Origin: Chlorobium sp.
GTDB taxonomy: Bacteria > Bacteroidota > Chlorobiia > Chlorobiales > Chlorobiaceae
Length of the DNA stretch: 33,764 bases
NCBI GenBank assembly: GCA_028280025.1
Contig: JANQMO010000041.1
Location: 1-33,764 of the forward strand
Direction of reading: 5' to 3'
The position numbers and the translations under genes are program-made. The notes beneath the pieces were generated by a model that saw only the letters and a list, made by a program, of their open reading frames with translations, was not told the origin of the DNA and made no database searches. This document shows positions 7,746 through 14,948 of this stretch, in pieces (position 1 is the first letter of the stretch; each line of letters starts with the position of its first letter).

Positions 7746-8594
7746 ATGCGATATATCGGTGCGCATGTCAGTATTGCCGGAGGCATAGAAAACGCTCCTC
7801 TCAGGGCGGGTGAAATCGGGGCGAACGCCTTTGCCATGTTCACCAAAAACCAGCGTCAGTGGAAAGGTCCGGCACTGGAGCAGTCCTCAATTGAAGCCTT
7901 CAAGAAAAACTGTGCCGCAGGCGGTTTTTCGCCGGAACATATCCTGCCGCATGACAGCTATCTCATCAACCTCGGAAGTCCGGAACCCGATAAGCTCGAG
8001 CGCTCCCGCAGAGCCTTTATCGACGAAATGCAGCGGACCGAATCGCTCGGGCTGACAAAGCTGAACTTCCATCCCGGCAGCCACCTGAAGGTAATCGACG
8101 AGGAACAGTGTCTCGAAACCATTGCCGATTCGGTAAACCGGGCACTCGACGCGACAGAAAACGTGACCGCAGTCCTGGAAAACACCGCAGGGCAAGGCTC
8201 CAATCTTGGCCACACTTTCGATCAGCTTGCGTTTATCATCAACAGGATTCAGGACAAATCAAGGATCGGCGTCTGTCTCGACACCTGCCATCTTTTTGCC
8301 GCCGGCTACGATATCCGCAGCGAACAGGCCGTCTCGGACACATTTGCCCTCTTCGACGCATCGATAGGCCTTGAGTACCTTGCAGGCATGCACCTGAACG
8401 ACGCAAAACTCGACCTCAAGAGCAGGAGGGACCGTCACGAAAGCATCGGCAAGGGAAAAATCGGCCTTGACGGTTTCGCCGCCGTCATCCGCTATCCCGC
8501 CACCGCGGATATCCCGTTGATACTCGAAACCCCGGAACCGGAAATCTGGAAAGAAGAAATCGCCCTCCTCAGAGGATTTGAAGAACGTGATTAG
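7746..8594 (+). CDS. nfo: Endonuclease IV (AP endonuclease) Nfo
   Basis: This is a zinc-dependent apurinic/apyrimidinic endonuclease of base excision repair. The 282-residue length is typical. All nine residues corresponding to the trinuclear zinc ligands are present at the same numbers as in E. coli Nfo: H69, H109, E145, D179, H182, H216, D229, H231 and E261. Visible motifs include FHPGSHL, LENTAGQGSNLG, GVCLDTCHLFAAGYD and HLNDAK. The gene sits alone between the two arms of a ~200-bp inverted repeat, so its orientation could in principle flip by recombination. Confidence 0.96.
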   Translation: MRYIGAHVSIAGGIENAPLRAGEIGANAFAMFTKNQRQWKGPALEQSSIEAFKKNCAAGGFSPEHILPHDSYLINLGSPEPDKLERSRRAFIDEMQRTESLGLTKLNFHPGSHLKVIDEEQCLETIADSVNRALDATENVTAVLENTAGQGSNLGHTFDQLAFIINRIQDKSRIGVCLDTCHLFAAGYDIRSEQAVSDTFALFDASIGLEYLAGMHLNDAKLDLKSRRDRHESIGKGKIGLDGFAAVIRYPATADIPLILETPEPEIWKEEIALLRGFEERD

Positions 8595-8603
8595 TGATTA
8601 GAG

Positions 8604-8801
8604 GGAAGATAGGAAAGGCAAAAATGAGGCAGGAAAAATCTTGTTGAGCCGTTGATGTGTTACGATAGAGGATACATTTGAAGGAGTTATATAGGTCTTA
8701 TAGGTCCCATGAGACCTATAGGACTTATAATATTATCAGCAATCAATAACCGGCGAAGTTGTTTGAAAAACTCCACATCCCACATTCTTCCCACCATTCA
8801 C
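8604..8801. repeat. Right arm of ~200-bp inverted repeat flanking nfo
   Basis: This is the inverted partner of 7475-7677, starting 10 bp after the nfo stop. The perfect core is 8670-8737. Differences between arms are scattered single substitutions plus one small indel near the outer end. The outer side runs into CCACCATTCACGATTTACG, an intergenic module seen in many gaps, and then reaches the murB stop. Confidence 0.9.
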
Positions 8802-8824
8802 GATTTACGATTCACGACTCTTTC

Positions 8825-9787
8825 CTATAAAACCTTATCCACCGGCAGAACCTTGCCTTCCGGGGTTACGTAACAGGCTTCGGTATGCAGCCGGTAGCCT
8901 GTCCGGGCAAATACCGTATCGCGAATACGACTGATCGTTTCCAGGATGTCTGCGGCTTTAGCATGACCGGTGTTGACGATGAAATTTGCATGCTTCGGCG
9001 ATACCATTGCACCGCCGACACACATTCCCTTGAACCCCAGCCGTTCGATAACGGCACCGGGAGGCCCGATATCGGCATACATGGCTGCATTTCTTTTGAA
9101 GACGGAACCGCAGCTGGGCTCTTTCAGCGGAAACTTTTTCCGGCGATTTGCCAGATCTGCAAGCATTTCAGCCCGAATTGCTTTCTGGTCTCCCGGCAAA
9201 AAGCGCAGATGTACAGACGTAATGATCTCTCCATTCGTCTGGAACACTGATCTGCGATAGTCAAACCCGCACTCACGAGGCTCACGAATAATCAGGGTTC
9301 CCTGTATGTCGACGCTTTCCACACTGACCACATTGTCGCCGACAGACCTGCCGTTACTCCCCCCGTTCATGCAGACAAGACCGCCAAGGGCGCCAGGAAC
9401 ACCGCTCATATGTTCGCCGCCGGACAAGCTGTGCAACATCAGAGTGCGCGCAAGTCCAGGCACCCATGCACCTGCCCCGGCAAAAACCTCTTCACCCTCG
9501 ATACCGACCCCTGACAGAGCCTGACCGATTTGAAGGCAAGGCACACGCAACCCCTCGTCGGCAAAAAGCAGATTGGTCGTGTTTCCTATGACCACATGCG
9601 GAATATCCCGACTGAAAAACCACCGCCTCAACGCAATCACTTCAGCAGTCGATGCCGGTCGAAGAAGTAGATCCGCAGATCCGCCAATCCGCCAATGACT
9701 CAATGCAGAAAGATCAACACCCCGGATAACACCCCCGGAACACATGCCCTTCAACGTCTCCATATCCCTGTCGCTCAAGCAATCCAT
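8825..9787 (-). CDS. murB: UDP-N-acetylenolpyruvoylglucosamine reductase MurB
   Basis: This FAD enzyme reduces UDP-GlcNAc-enolpyruvate to UDP-MurNAc in peptidoglycan synthesis. It has 320 residues. The FAD-binding domain shows GNTTNLLF (68-75), GAGAWVPGLA (104-113) and SGVPGALGG (128-136). The substrate domain has DYRRSVF (176-182). PSCGSVFKR (224-232) carries the proton-donating Ser228, and Glu303 is in HTEACYV. The sequence fits the type II (shorter) MurB class. Its 5' side is packed with GGGTAAT heptads beginning 8 bp upstream of the ATG, so any promoter must lie in or beyond the repeat block. Confidence 0.94.
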   Translation of the reverse strand: MDCLSDRDMETLKGMCSGGVIRGVDLSALSHWRIGGSADLLLRPASTAEVIALRRWFFSRDIPHVVIGNTTNLLFADEGLRVPCLQIGQALSGVGIEGEEVFAGAGAWVPGLARTLMLHSLSGGEHMSGVPGALGGLVCMNGGSNGRSVGDNVVSVESVDIQGTLIIREPRECGFDYRRSVFQTNGEIITSVHLRFLPGDQKAIRAEMLADLANRRKKFPLKEPSCGSVFKRNAAMYADIGPPGAVIERLGFKGMCVGGAMVSPKHANFIVNTGHAKAADILETISRIRDTVFARTGYRLHTEACYVTPEGKVLPVDKVL

Positions 9788-9794
9788 GTATATT

Positions 9795-9826
9795 ATGGGT
9801 AATGGGTAATGGGTAATGGGTAATGG
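9795..9826 (+). repeat. (GGGTAAT)n heptad tract upstream of murB
   Basis: Four to five tandem GGGTAAT units begin 8 bp from the murB start codon. The heptad resembles G-rich telomere-like repeats and can slip in copy number. A GGGTATT version lies upstream of the chlorosome gene. Confidence 0.85.
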
Positions 9827-10260
9827 GAGAAGATAGTTTTTCGGATGAACGAAGCAACACGAAAGACAATTGTTGAGGTGCTTGAACTGTTAGTGGAGTT
9901 GTTGAATCGTTGATTTGTTGAACTGTGAGTGAAATTGTTGAAGTGTTGAATTGTTTGAAGAAGATTCCCACATTTCTTGCCAGCCAGCTATCCGGCTATC
10001 CAGCTAACGAGCCATCTTCACTAAGAACCAAGAACTGAGAACTAAGAACTTTTCTTTCAACCATTCACGATTTACGATTCTCCCCCCACTCATTGCTCGT
10101 TGCTCATTGCTCAGCACTTAATTACTCCTGCGAGCCAGAGCAAGCTACTCCTGCGCACAAAGTGCGCTACTCCCATTCCCTACTACCCATTCCCTACTAC
10201 CCATTCCCTACTACCCATTCCCTACTACCCATTACCTAATACCTGACGCTTTGCGTCAAC
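9827..10260 (+). repeat. Composite intergenic element, murB-ftsX gap (fullest copy)
   Basis: Module order on + is as follows. A linker GATAGTTTTTCGGATGAACG (9832-9851) leads into GTTGAAYT octamers (9871-9957). CCCACATTTCTTGCCAGCC is at 9967-9985, followed by the AGCTAACGAGCCATCTTCAC block to 10022. AAGAACCAAGAACTGAGAAC starts at 10023. CATTCACGATTTACGATTC is at 10062-10080, and CTCATTGCTCGTTGCTC follows near 10090. A triloop hairpin is at 10153-10167. A 14-bp tandem CCCATTCCCTACTA runs from 10172 to 10239 (four copies plus a partial). A GACGCTTTGCGTC hairpin is at 10245-10257. No gene is seen in these 434 bp. Confidence 0.85.
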
Positions 10261-10277
10261 AGTCACCAATCACTACC

Positions 10278-11150
10278 CTACGCTTTCCTCAAATATTTTC
10301 TGACCGACATGGTGCTGCCGAAGACACCGAGAATGAAACCCAGACCGATCACGACAGGATAGACCATGATGGTCGAGGTGTGAAGAACCTCGTAGAGACC
10401 CGGTTCGTAGCGATGTAGAAGCTGCTCGGAGATCAAATAGATCGCCAGCGCTGCCAGTCCGCCTGACAGCAGGCCCTGAATACCGCCTTCGATGATATAA
10501 GGTGCACTGATAAACCAGTTGGCGGCCCCGACAAGCCGCATGGTCTTGATTTTCTGCTGCCTGGAATAGATCGCAAGACGGATCGTATAGCCGACAAGCA
10601 CAATCGTGGCTATGGCAATCAGAATCCCCGTCGATGCGGTCAGGATGGTGAACAGGCGGGCGTTCTTCTCAAGATTACTCAGGAAAACCTTGTTGTAACG
10701 GATATCAAGGGCCGGGTCGAAGGTCTGCGCCGCTTCGGCTATCTGCTTCAGGCTGTCAGGAACCGCATAGCTCGGAAGCACACGAACTTTCGATGAAACC
10801 GGCAGAGGATTGATTCCCAGAATCTCAACAATATCCCTGCCGAACTCTTCACGGAAGATTACCGCAGCACTGTCTTTTGAGATAAGCGAAACCGTATGAA
10901 CCCCCTCAATCGACTCAATTCGGCTGTTGATTGCCGCAACCGAGTCATCGGGCGCTGCATCGGGAAAAAAAACCTCGAGCTCGACCCTGCCGCGAACCTC
11001 GTCGATAATATCGATAAAACTCAACGAGACCGTTGCAAAAAGCCCGAGAAGCACCAGTGCAAAAAAGCCGACGACAATGGTCACGGCTGCCGGAAGCTTT
11101 GCCCTCCAGATGCCTGACAATCCCTCTTCTATGACAAATAACAGATTCAT
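10278..11150 (-). CDS. ftsX: Cell-division permease-like protein FtsX
   Basis: FtsX is the membrane subunit of FtsEX, which links the division ring to peptidoglycan hydrolases. The 290 residues have the family topology: a short cytoplasmic N-terminus, TM1 (about 17-40), an extracytoplasmic domain (about 45-160) rich in acidic and hydrophobic residues, then three TMs near 165-190, 212-240 and 260-282. VGYTIRLAIYSRQQKIKTMR and LVGAANWFI form the conserved FtsX motif between TM2 and TM3. ftsE is not in the window. The gene is divergent from tRNA-Ala. Confidence 0.9.
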   Translation of the reverse strand: MNLLFVIEEGLSGIWRAKLPAAVTIVVGFFALVLLGLFATVSLSFIDIIDEVRGRVELEVFFPDAAPDDSVAAINSRIESIEGVHTVSLISKDSAAVIFREEFGRDIVEILGINPLPVSSKVRVLPSYAVPDSLKQIAEAAQTFDPALDIRYNKVFLSNLEKNARLFTILTASTGILIAIATIVLVGYTIRLAIYSRQQKIKTMRLVGAANWFISAPYIIEGGIQGLLSGGLAALAIYLISEQLLHRYEPGLYEVLHTSTIMVYPVVIGLGFILGVFGSTMSVRKYLRKA

Positions 11151-11189
11151 ATGCGCTTGAAAGACTCTCTGTTGCTGACAGGAAACCTG

Positions 11190-11218
11190 TTGGAAATAAA
11201 AGTTTTTTTTCTCATAAT
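11190..11218 (+). promoter_or_regulatory. Putative promoter of tRNA-Ala
   Basis: A TTGGAA (-35, 11190-11195) is separated by 17 bp, including a T8 run, from CATAAT (-10, 11213-11218). The tRNA 5' end lies 15 bp beyond the -10. Spacing and position fit a sigma-70 type promoter. A small ACAGG-AAA-CCTGT dyad (11178-11190) overlaps its upstream edge. Confidence 0.5.
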
Positions 11219-11232
11219 AACAGCTACGAATC

Positions 11233-11305
11233 GGGGCTATAGCTCAGTTGGTAGAGCATTTGCATGGCATGCAAAGGGTCAGGAGTTCGAGTCTCCTTAG
11301 CTCCA
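11233..11305 (+). tRNA. tRNA-Ala (anticodon GGC)
   Basis: A 73-nt cloverleaf can be folded by hand. The acceptor pairs GGGGCTA with TAGCTCC (one G-T pair), with discriminator A at 11305. The D-arm is GCTCAGTTGGTAGAGC. The anticodon stem TTTGC/GCAAA holds the loop ATGGCAT, giving anticodon GGC. The T-arm is AGGAG-TTCGAGT-CTCCT. The 3' CCA is not encoded, since CGA follows. No intron is present. It reads GCC and GCU alanine codons. Confidence 0.95.
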
Positions 11306-11470
11306 CGAAGAACAGTCGACAGTCCACAGTTAGCAGTATTCAGTTTCCCTCCCCCTCATTGCTCAACAATCGGCATTCGGTATTGAATACTCAGCACTCA
11401 ATACGTCCTACACCCTACATCCCACTTTACACTTCCAAAATCCTATTACCTATTCACGATTCACGAATCA
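11306..11470 (+). repeat. Intergenic repeat mosaic after tRNA-Ala
   Basis: GAACAGTCGACAGTCCACAG is followed by CTCATTGCTCAACAATCGGC, CAGCACTCAATACGTCC and ATTCACGATTCACGAATCAC modules. No coding frame matches a family. No T-tailed terminator is seen after the tRNA. Confidence 0.65.
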
Positions 11471-11882
11471 CGAATCACGATTCTTCCCCCACTCATTGCT
11501 CGTTGCTCATTGCTCAGCACTTAATTACTCCTGCGCACAAAGTGTGCTACTCCCATTCCCTACTACCTATTACCCATTACCGAGTACCCAACACCCATTC
11601 CTACCACCCACATTCTTCTTCCCACTGAGAACCGAGAACCAGGAACTGAGAACTTCTTCCTCCCCTCTTCCCACCATTTACTATTCACGAATCACGATTC
11701 TTCCCCCACTCATTGCTCGTTGCTCATTGCTCAGCACTTAATTACTCCTGCGCACAAAGTGCGCTACTCCCATTCCCTACTACCTATTACCCATTACCGA
11801 GTACCCAATACCCATTCCTACCACCCACATTCTTCTTCCCACTGAGAACCGAGAACCAGGAACTGAGAACTTCTTCCTCCCC
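11471..11882 (+). repeat. Tandem direct duplication, 217-bp period
   Basis: Copy 1 (11471-11665) and copy 2 (11688-11882) are about 195 bp each and differ at only two positions seen by eye (GTGTGC versus GTGCGC; CAACACCC versus CAATACCC). Each carries the CTCATTGCTCGTTGCTC block, a triloop hairpin (11533-11547 and 11750-11764), ATTACCGAGTACCC and a GAACCGAGAACCAGGAAC block. The near identity indicates recent duplication or conversion. Forward frames spanning it are repetitive and not considered genes. Confidence 0.9.
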
Positions 11883-11904
11883 ACGATTCACGACCCCCGA
11901 TTCA

Positions 11905-12423
11905 CTACATCACCTTCTTCAGCACAAAAATAACCAGGCCGACAAGGAGCGACGCAGAAAGCCCCGCAACGATGTTCATCACTGCTGCAACCAGGACGAC
12001 CGGCACTTTGAGGTCAATGGTCATATCGATCAGCGAAACGGAAGAAACAGCAAATACGATCGCTGTCAGGACGGTAAAGAAAAAGCTGGTGACAATGCTC
12101 GAGGCAAGGGATACGAAAACCACCTCCCGCTTGCCTGCCACGACATCCTGCTGACGCTTTGTCTGTTTTTCTCCGTCGGGATCCATCCTGTTTTTCACCA
12201 TCATAGCCGAAAGAGCGATAACCATAAGCACAACAAAGTAGATCCCGTAAGCGGTGTAGATACCGTTCCATGAAGGGCTGAAAAAACCCTGCTCCAGCCA
12301 GAAGGCTGCAAGAGAGAGGGTAACAACAGATGTTGCGAAAAACACCGTACCCCAGAGAAAGGTAATTGCAAACCAAAGCCATAGTGCAGGCGGCGATGCA
12401 GTCTCTTTTGCCCGTAATGCCAT
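11905..12423 (-). CDS. Unknown four-TM membrane protein
   Basis: I do not recognise this family. The 172-residue protein has four predicted membrane segments at about 13-42, 55-76, 101-132 and 140-168. A charged cytoplasmic loop joins TM2 and TM3 (KNRMDPDGEKQTKRQQDVVAGK, abbreviated; residues 77-98). There is no signal peptide apart from TM1 and no conserved catalytic residue that I can identify. The codon texture resembles its neighbours and the start is ATG. It is divergent from purF across 224 bp. The frame is intact and much cleaner than the repeat-derived frames nearby, so I take it as a real gene. Confidence 0.75.
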   Translation of the reverse strand: MALRAKETASPPALWLWFAITFLWGTVFFATSVVTLSLAAFWLEQGFFSPSWNGIYTAYGIYFVVLMVIALSAMMVKNRMDPDGEKQTKRQQDVVAGKREVVFVSLASSIVTSFFFTVLTAIVFAVSSVSLIDMTIDLKVPVVLVAAVMNIVAGLSASLLVGLVIFVLKKVM

Positions 12424-12516
12424 AATTGATCGTTCAATTGTTAACGTTTACCGAAGCAGTTACCATGAAAATAGTCCATAACGGCATCATTTCCACCTGG
12501 ATTCATCAGTATTCTT

Positions 12517-12538
12517 GCCGGGGACATGTTCCCCCGGC
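12517..12538. other. GC-rich hairpin upstream of purF
   Basis: GCCGGGG pairs with CCCCGGC around ACATGTTC. It lies 110 bp before the purF start and outside both divergent genes. Neither strand has a T-run, so it is not an obvious terminator. It could be an operator-like dyad or leader structure. Confidence 0.4.
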
Positions 12539-12647
12539 CACCCATCCACCGGGAAAAATATTTTATATTTAGCGCTTGTTATTTTACCTTCTATTGGCAA
12601 ATTTAAGGGGGCGAGAGTTCACACAATCTTAACATTGAAGGTGCCAT

Positions 12648-14147
12648 ATGTGCGGAGTTTTTGGCGTCTATAATTCTAAAACTCCCGCGGAAGATACATT
12701 CTATGGCCTGTACTCAATTCAGCACAGAGGCCAGGAAGCAGCTGGAGTAGTGGTTGCCGGCTACGACGAAATGAAAAACAAGACCGTTTTCCGTCAACAC
12801 AAGGGTATGGGTCTTGTAGCCGAAGTATTCAAGAACCCGGGAATATTCAATAAACTGCCGGGACATGCGGCAATCGGCCATAACCGTTACTCCACAACAG
12901 GCGCATCCAAATCATCAAGCAACATACAGCCGTTCTCCCATACCTACCGGTCAGGCAACCTTGCCATCGCCCACAACGGCAACCTCACCAACTCCCGCCA
13001 GCTCCGGAAGGAACTCACCGAACAGGGAGTGATTTTTCAGGCCTCATCCGACACCGAAATCATCCCTCACCTTGCTGCACGCAGCCGGGAAAAAGAGCCT
13101 GTTCACCAGATTTACCAGGCATTACGCCAGGTGCAGGGAGCATTTTCCCTTGTCATTCTTGCAAACGATCAGCTTATTGCCGCCCGTGACCCTCACGGAG
13201 TACGGCCGCTGGCTCTCGGCAAAACCATCAATCCGGAAACCGGAGAACCCGTTTTCTACATCGCAAGCGAAACCTGCGCGTTCGATATTCTTTCGGTAGA
13301 ATATGTAAGGGACATCGAACCGGGCGAAATCCTCATGATAGACAAACAGGCGGTCAAAACCGGAAAACCTGTTTCCCTGTTTCTCCCGCCAAGCCAGCGC
13401 AAAGCCCGCTGCATTTTCGAGTATGTCTACTTTGCAAGGCCTGACAGCATCGTTTTCAATCATCCGGTCGACAAGATCCGCCGCAACCTCGGCAAGAATC
13501 TCGCCAGGGAATCAAAGGTTGAATCAACCAAGGAAGAGCAGCAGATCGTCATCAGCGTACCGGATTCCTCGAATACCGCAGCACTCGGATTCGTAAGGGA
13601 GAGCAACAAGATCTGCCGTCCTGCAAGGTTCGAGCATGGCCTGATCCGCAACCACTATGTCGGAAGAACGTTCATACAGCCCGGCAAGGAAGACCGTGAA
13701 ATAAAGGTACGATCGAAATACAATATCATTCGCGGCGTCCTGCACGACCGCCAGATTGTCGTTATCGACGACTCCATTGTGCGCGGAACCACAGCAAAAA
13801 TGCTGATCAAGCTGATCCGTGAAGCAGAACCCAAAAAGATACACCTGCACATCAGTTCCGCACCCATCACCAACCCCTGCTTTTACGGCATGGATTTCCC
13901 AACCAAAGGACAGCTCCTGACCTACATGTTTTCCGACGCGAAAGACAATGAAGAGGAAATCGAAAAAATCCGCGACTATATCGGGGTCGATTCGCTGAAA
14001 TACCTTTCACTCCAGGGAATGCTCAACAGCGCACCCCGTTTCGACAACGAAATCCAGAGCTACTGCACCGCCTGCTTCACCGGCGACTACCCCATCAGCA
14101 TCAAAGACGCCTGCTGTAAGAAAGAAGAATACGATTGCGAAGAATAG
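12648..14147 (+). CDS. purF: Amidophosphoribosyltransferase PurF
   Basis: PurF catalyses the first committed step of purine synthesis: PRPP plus glutamine to phosphoribosylamine. The 499-residue protein starts MCGVFG, so Cys2 becomes the N-terminal nucleophile after Met removal; no propeptide is present. The glutaminase domain shows GHNRYSTTG and HNGNLTN. The PRPP loop is VVIDDSIVRGTT (371-382). Cysteines C255, C411, C473 and C476 match the spacing of the 4Fe-4S ligands in the Bacillus-type enzyme, suggesting an oxygen-sensitive cluster, sensible in an anaerobe. The Shine-Dalgarno AAGGTG lies 4 bp before the ATG. The gene converges on the DksA-like gene. Confidence 0.96.
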   Translation: MCGVFGVYNSKTPAEDTFYGLYSIQHRGQEAAGVVVAGYDEMKNKTVFRQHKGMGLVAEVFKNPGIFNKLPGHAAIGHNRYSTTGASKSSSNIQPFSHTYRSGNLAIAHNGNLTNSRQLRKELTEQGVIFQASSDTEIIPHLAARSREKEPVHQIYQALRQVQGAFSLVILANDQLIAARDPHGVRPLALGKTINPETGEPVFYIASETCAFDILSVEYVRDIEPGEILMIDKQAVKTGKPVSLFLPPSQRKARCIFEYVYFARPDSIVFNHPVDKIRRNLGKNLARESKVESTKEEQQIVISVPDSSNTAALGFVRESNKICRPARFEHGLIRNHYVGRTFIQPGKEDREIKVRSKYNIIRGVLHDRQIVVIDDSIVRGTTAKMLIKLIREAEPKKIHLHISSAPITNPCFYGMDFPTKGQLLTYMFSDAKDNEEEIEKIRDYIGVDSLKYLSLQGMLNSAPRFDNEIQSYCTACFTGDYPISIKDACCKKEEYDCEE

Positions 14148-14332
14148 CTTTGTTGAGCTGTTGAATCGTTGAATTGTTGAATTGTTCGGGAGTAACTATT
14201 CGTCATCCCAGGACAAGTACAGTAAGATCTGGCGTCTGTTTCACACCTGTGCACTATACTACAGTCTTCTGAATTGAAAACTCTTGATTTATCAGTTCAA
14301 CAACTAAACAGATCAACAGTTCAACATTCTTC
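14148..14332. repeat. Convergent intergenic: GTTGA octamers facing TCAAC octamers
   Basis: Immediately after the purF stop is GTTGAGCTGTTGAATCGTTG (14153-14172) and more octamers to about 14185. A unique stretch follows, and then CAACAACTAAACAGATCAAC-type octamers precede the stop of the DksA-like gene. This is the third convergent gap with the same inverted arrangement. Confidence 0.75.
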
Positions 14333-14776
14333 TCAACTCTTCTTCTTATTCTCCTTGAACTCGATACGAACGGAGGTGTGGGGTACGGCTTCGAGGCGTT
14401 TTTTGGGAATGGGTTTTCCTGATTTCGCACAGACGCCATAGGTTTTGTTTCTGATCCGTTCCAGCGCCTGGTCAATGTAACCGAGATACTTCTCGTCGCG
14501 TGCAATAAACATGAAACGCTGTTCACGGTCCATTGTCTCTGTACCGTGATCCGCCATGTGCATGGAATAGTTCGAATTGATCGAATCTTCCACGCTCTCT
14601 TCGGTAAGCGAGGATCTCAGGATATCGAGATCACGCAGCACCTCTTCGCGGCGCTTCAGAAGAATTTTCCTGAAATGCTCAAGCTCTTCATCAGAAAGGT
14701 AGGTATGAATAACTTTGACCGGACCTTCGGTAGTCTCTTTCTCTTTCTTGCTGGTACTGCTGCTTTTTCTGGGCAT
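14333..14776 (-). CDS. DksA/TraR-family regulator with degenerate zinc finger
   Basis: The protein is 147 residues from MPRKSSSTSK. The family hallmarks are a long charged coiled coil (LLKRREEVLRDLDILRSSL) and an acidic tip region (MADHGTETMDREQ), followed by YGVCAKSGKPIPKKRLEAVP. DksA binds the RNA polymerase secondary channel and modulates stringent-response promoters. Canonical DksA has four zinc cysteines (CxxC and CxxC). Here only the first Cys is kept, the second is Ser, and the C-terminal pair is replaced within TSVRIEFKE. The fold must therefore be zinc-free. Start 14776 is preferred over the upstream 14833, which adds residues unlike the family. Confidence 0.82.
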   Translation of the reverse strand: MPRKSSSTSKKEKETTEGPVKVIHTYLSDEELEHFRKILLKRREEVLRDLDILRSSLTEESVEDSINSNYSMHMADHGTETMDREQRFMFIARDEKYLGYIDQALERIRNKTYGVCAKSGKPIPKKRLEAVPHTSVRIEFKENKKKS

Positions 14777-14948
14777 GACTGATTCTATCCAGTTTACTGA
14801 TTCAAACACAACGAAACTCTTCCCGTTCATCAACCGTCTCCGGCAATCGGGAGAGGTTACGAAACAAAAACGAAAACCCGGAATAAACGATTGTTACAAT
14901 CCTGAAAGCACAAGCGTTTCCACAGGTAAAAACACGGTAATAATAACA

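Noticed and set aside
10172..10239. Possible CRISPR array (regular 14-bp repeats)
   Set aside because: The units are contiguous with no spacers and no cas genes are present, so this is a simple tandem repeat.
11248..11900. Forward frames running through the tRNA and repeat region
   Set aside because: The translations are low-complexity products of the intergenic modules, one begins inside the tRNA, and none resembles a protein family.
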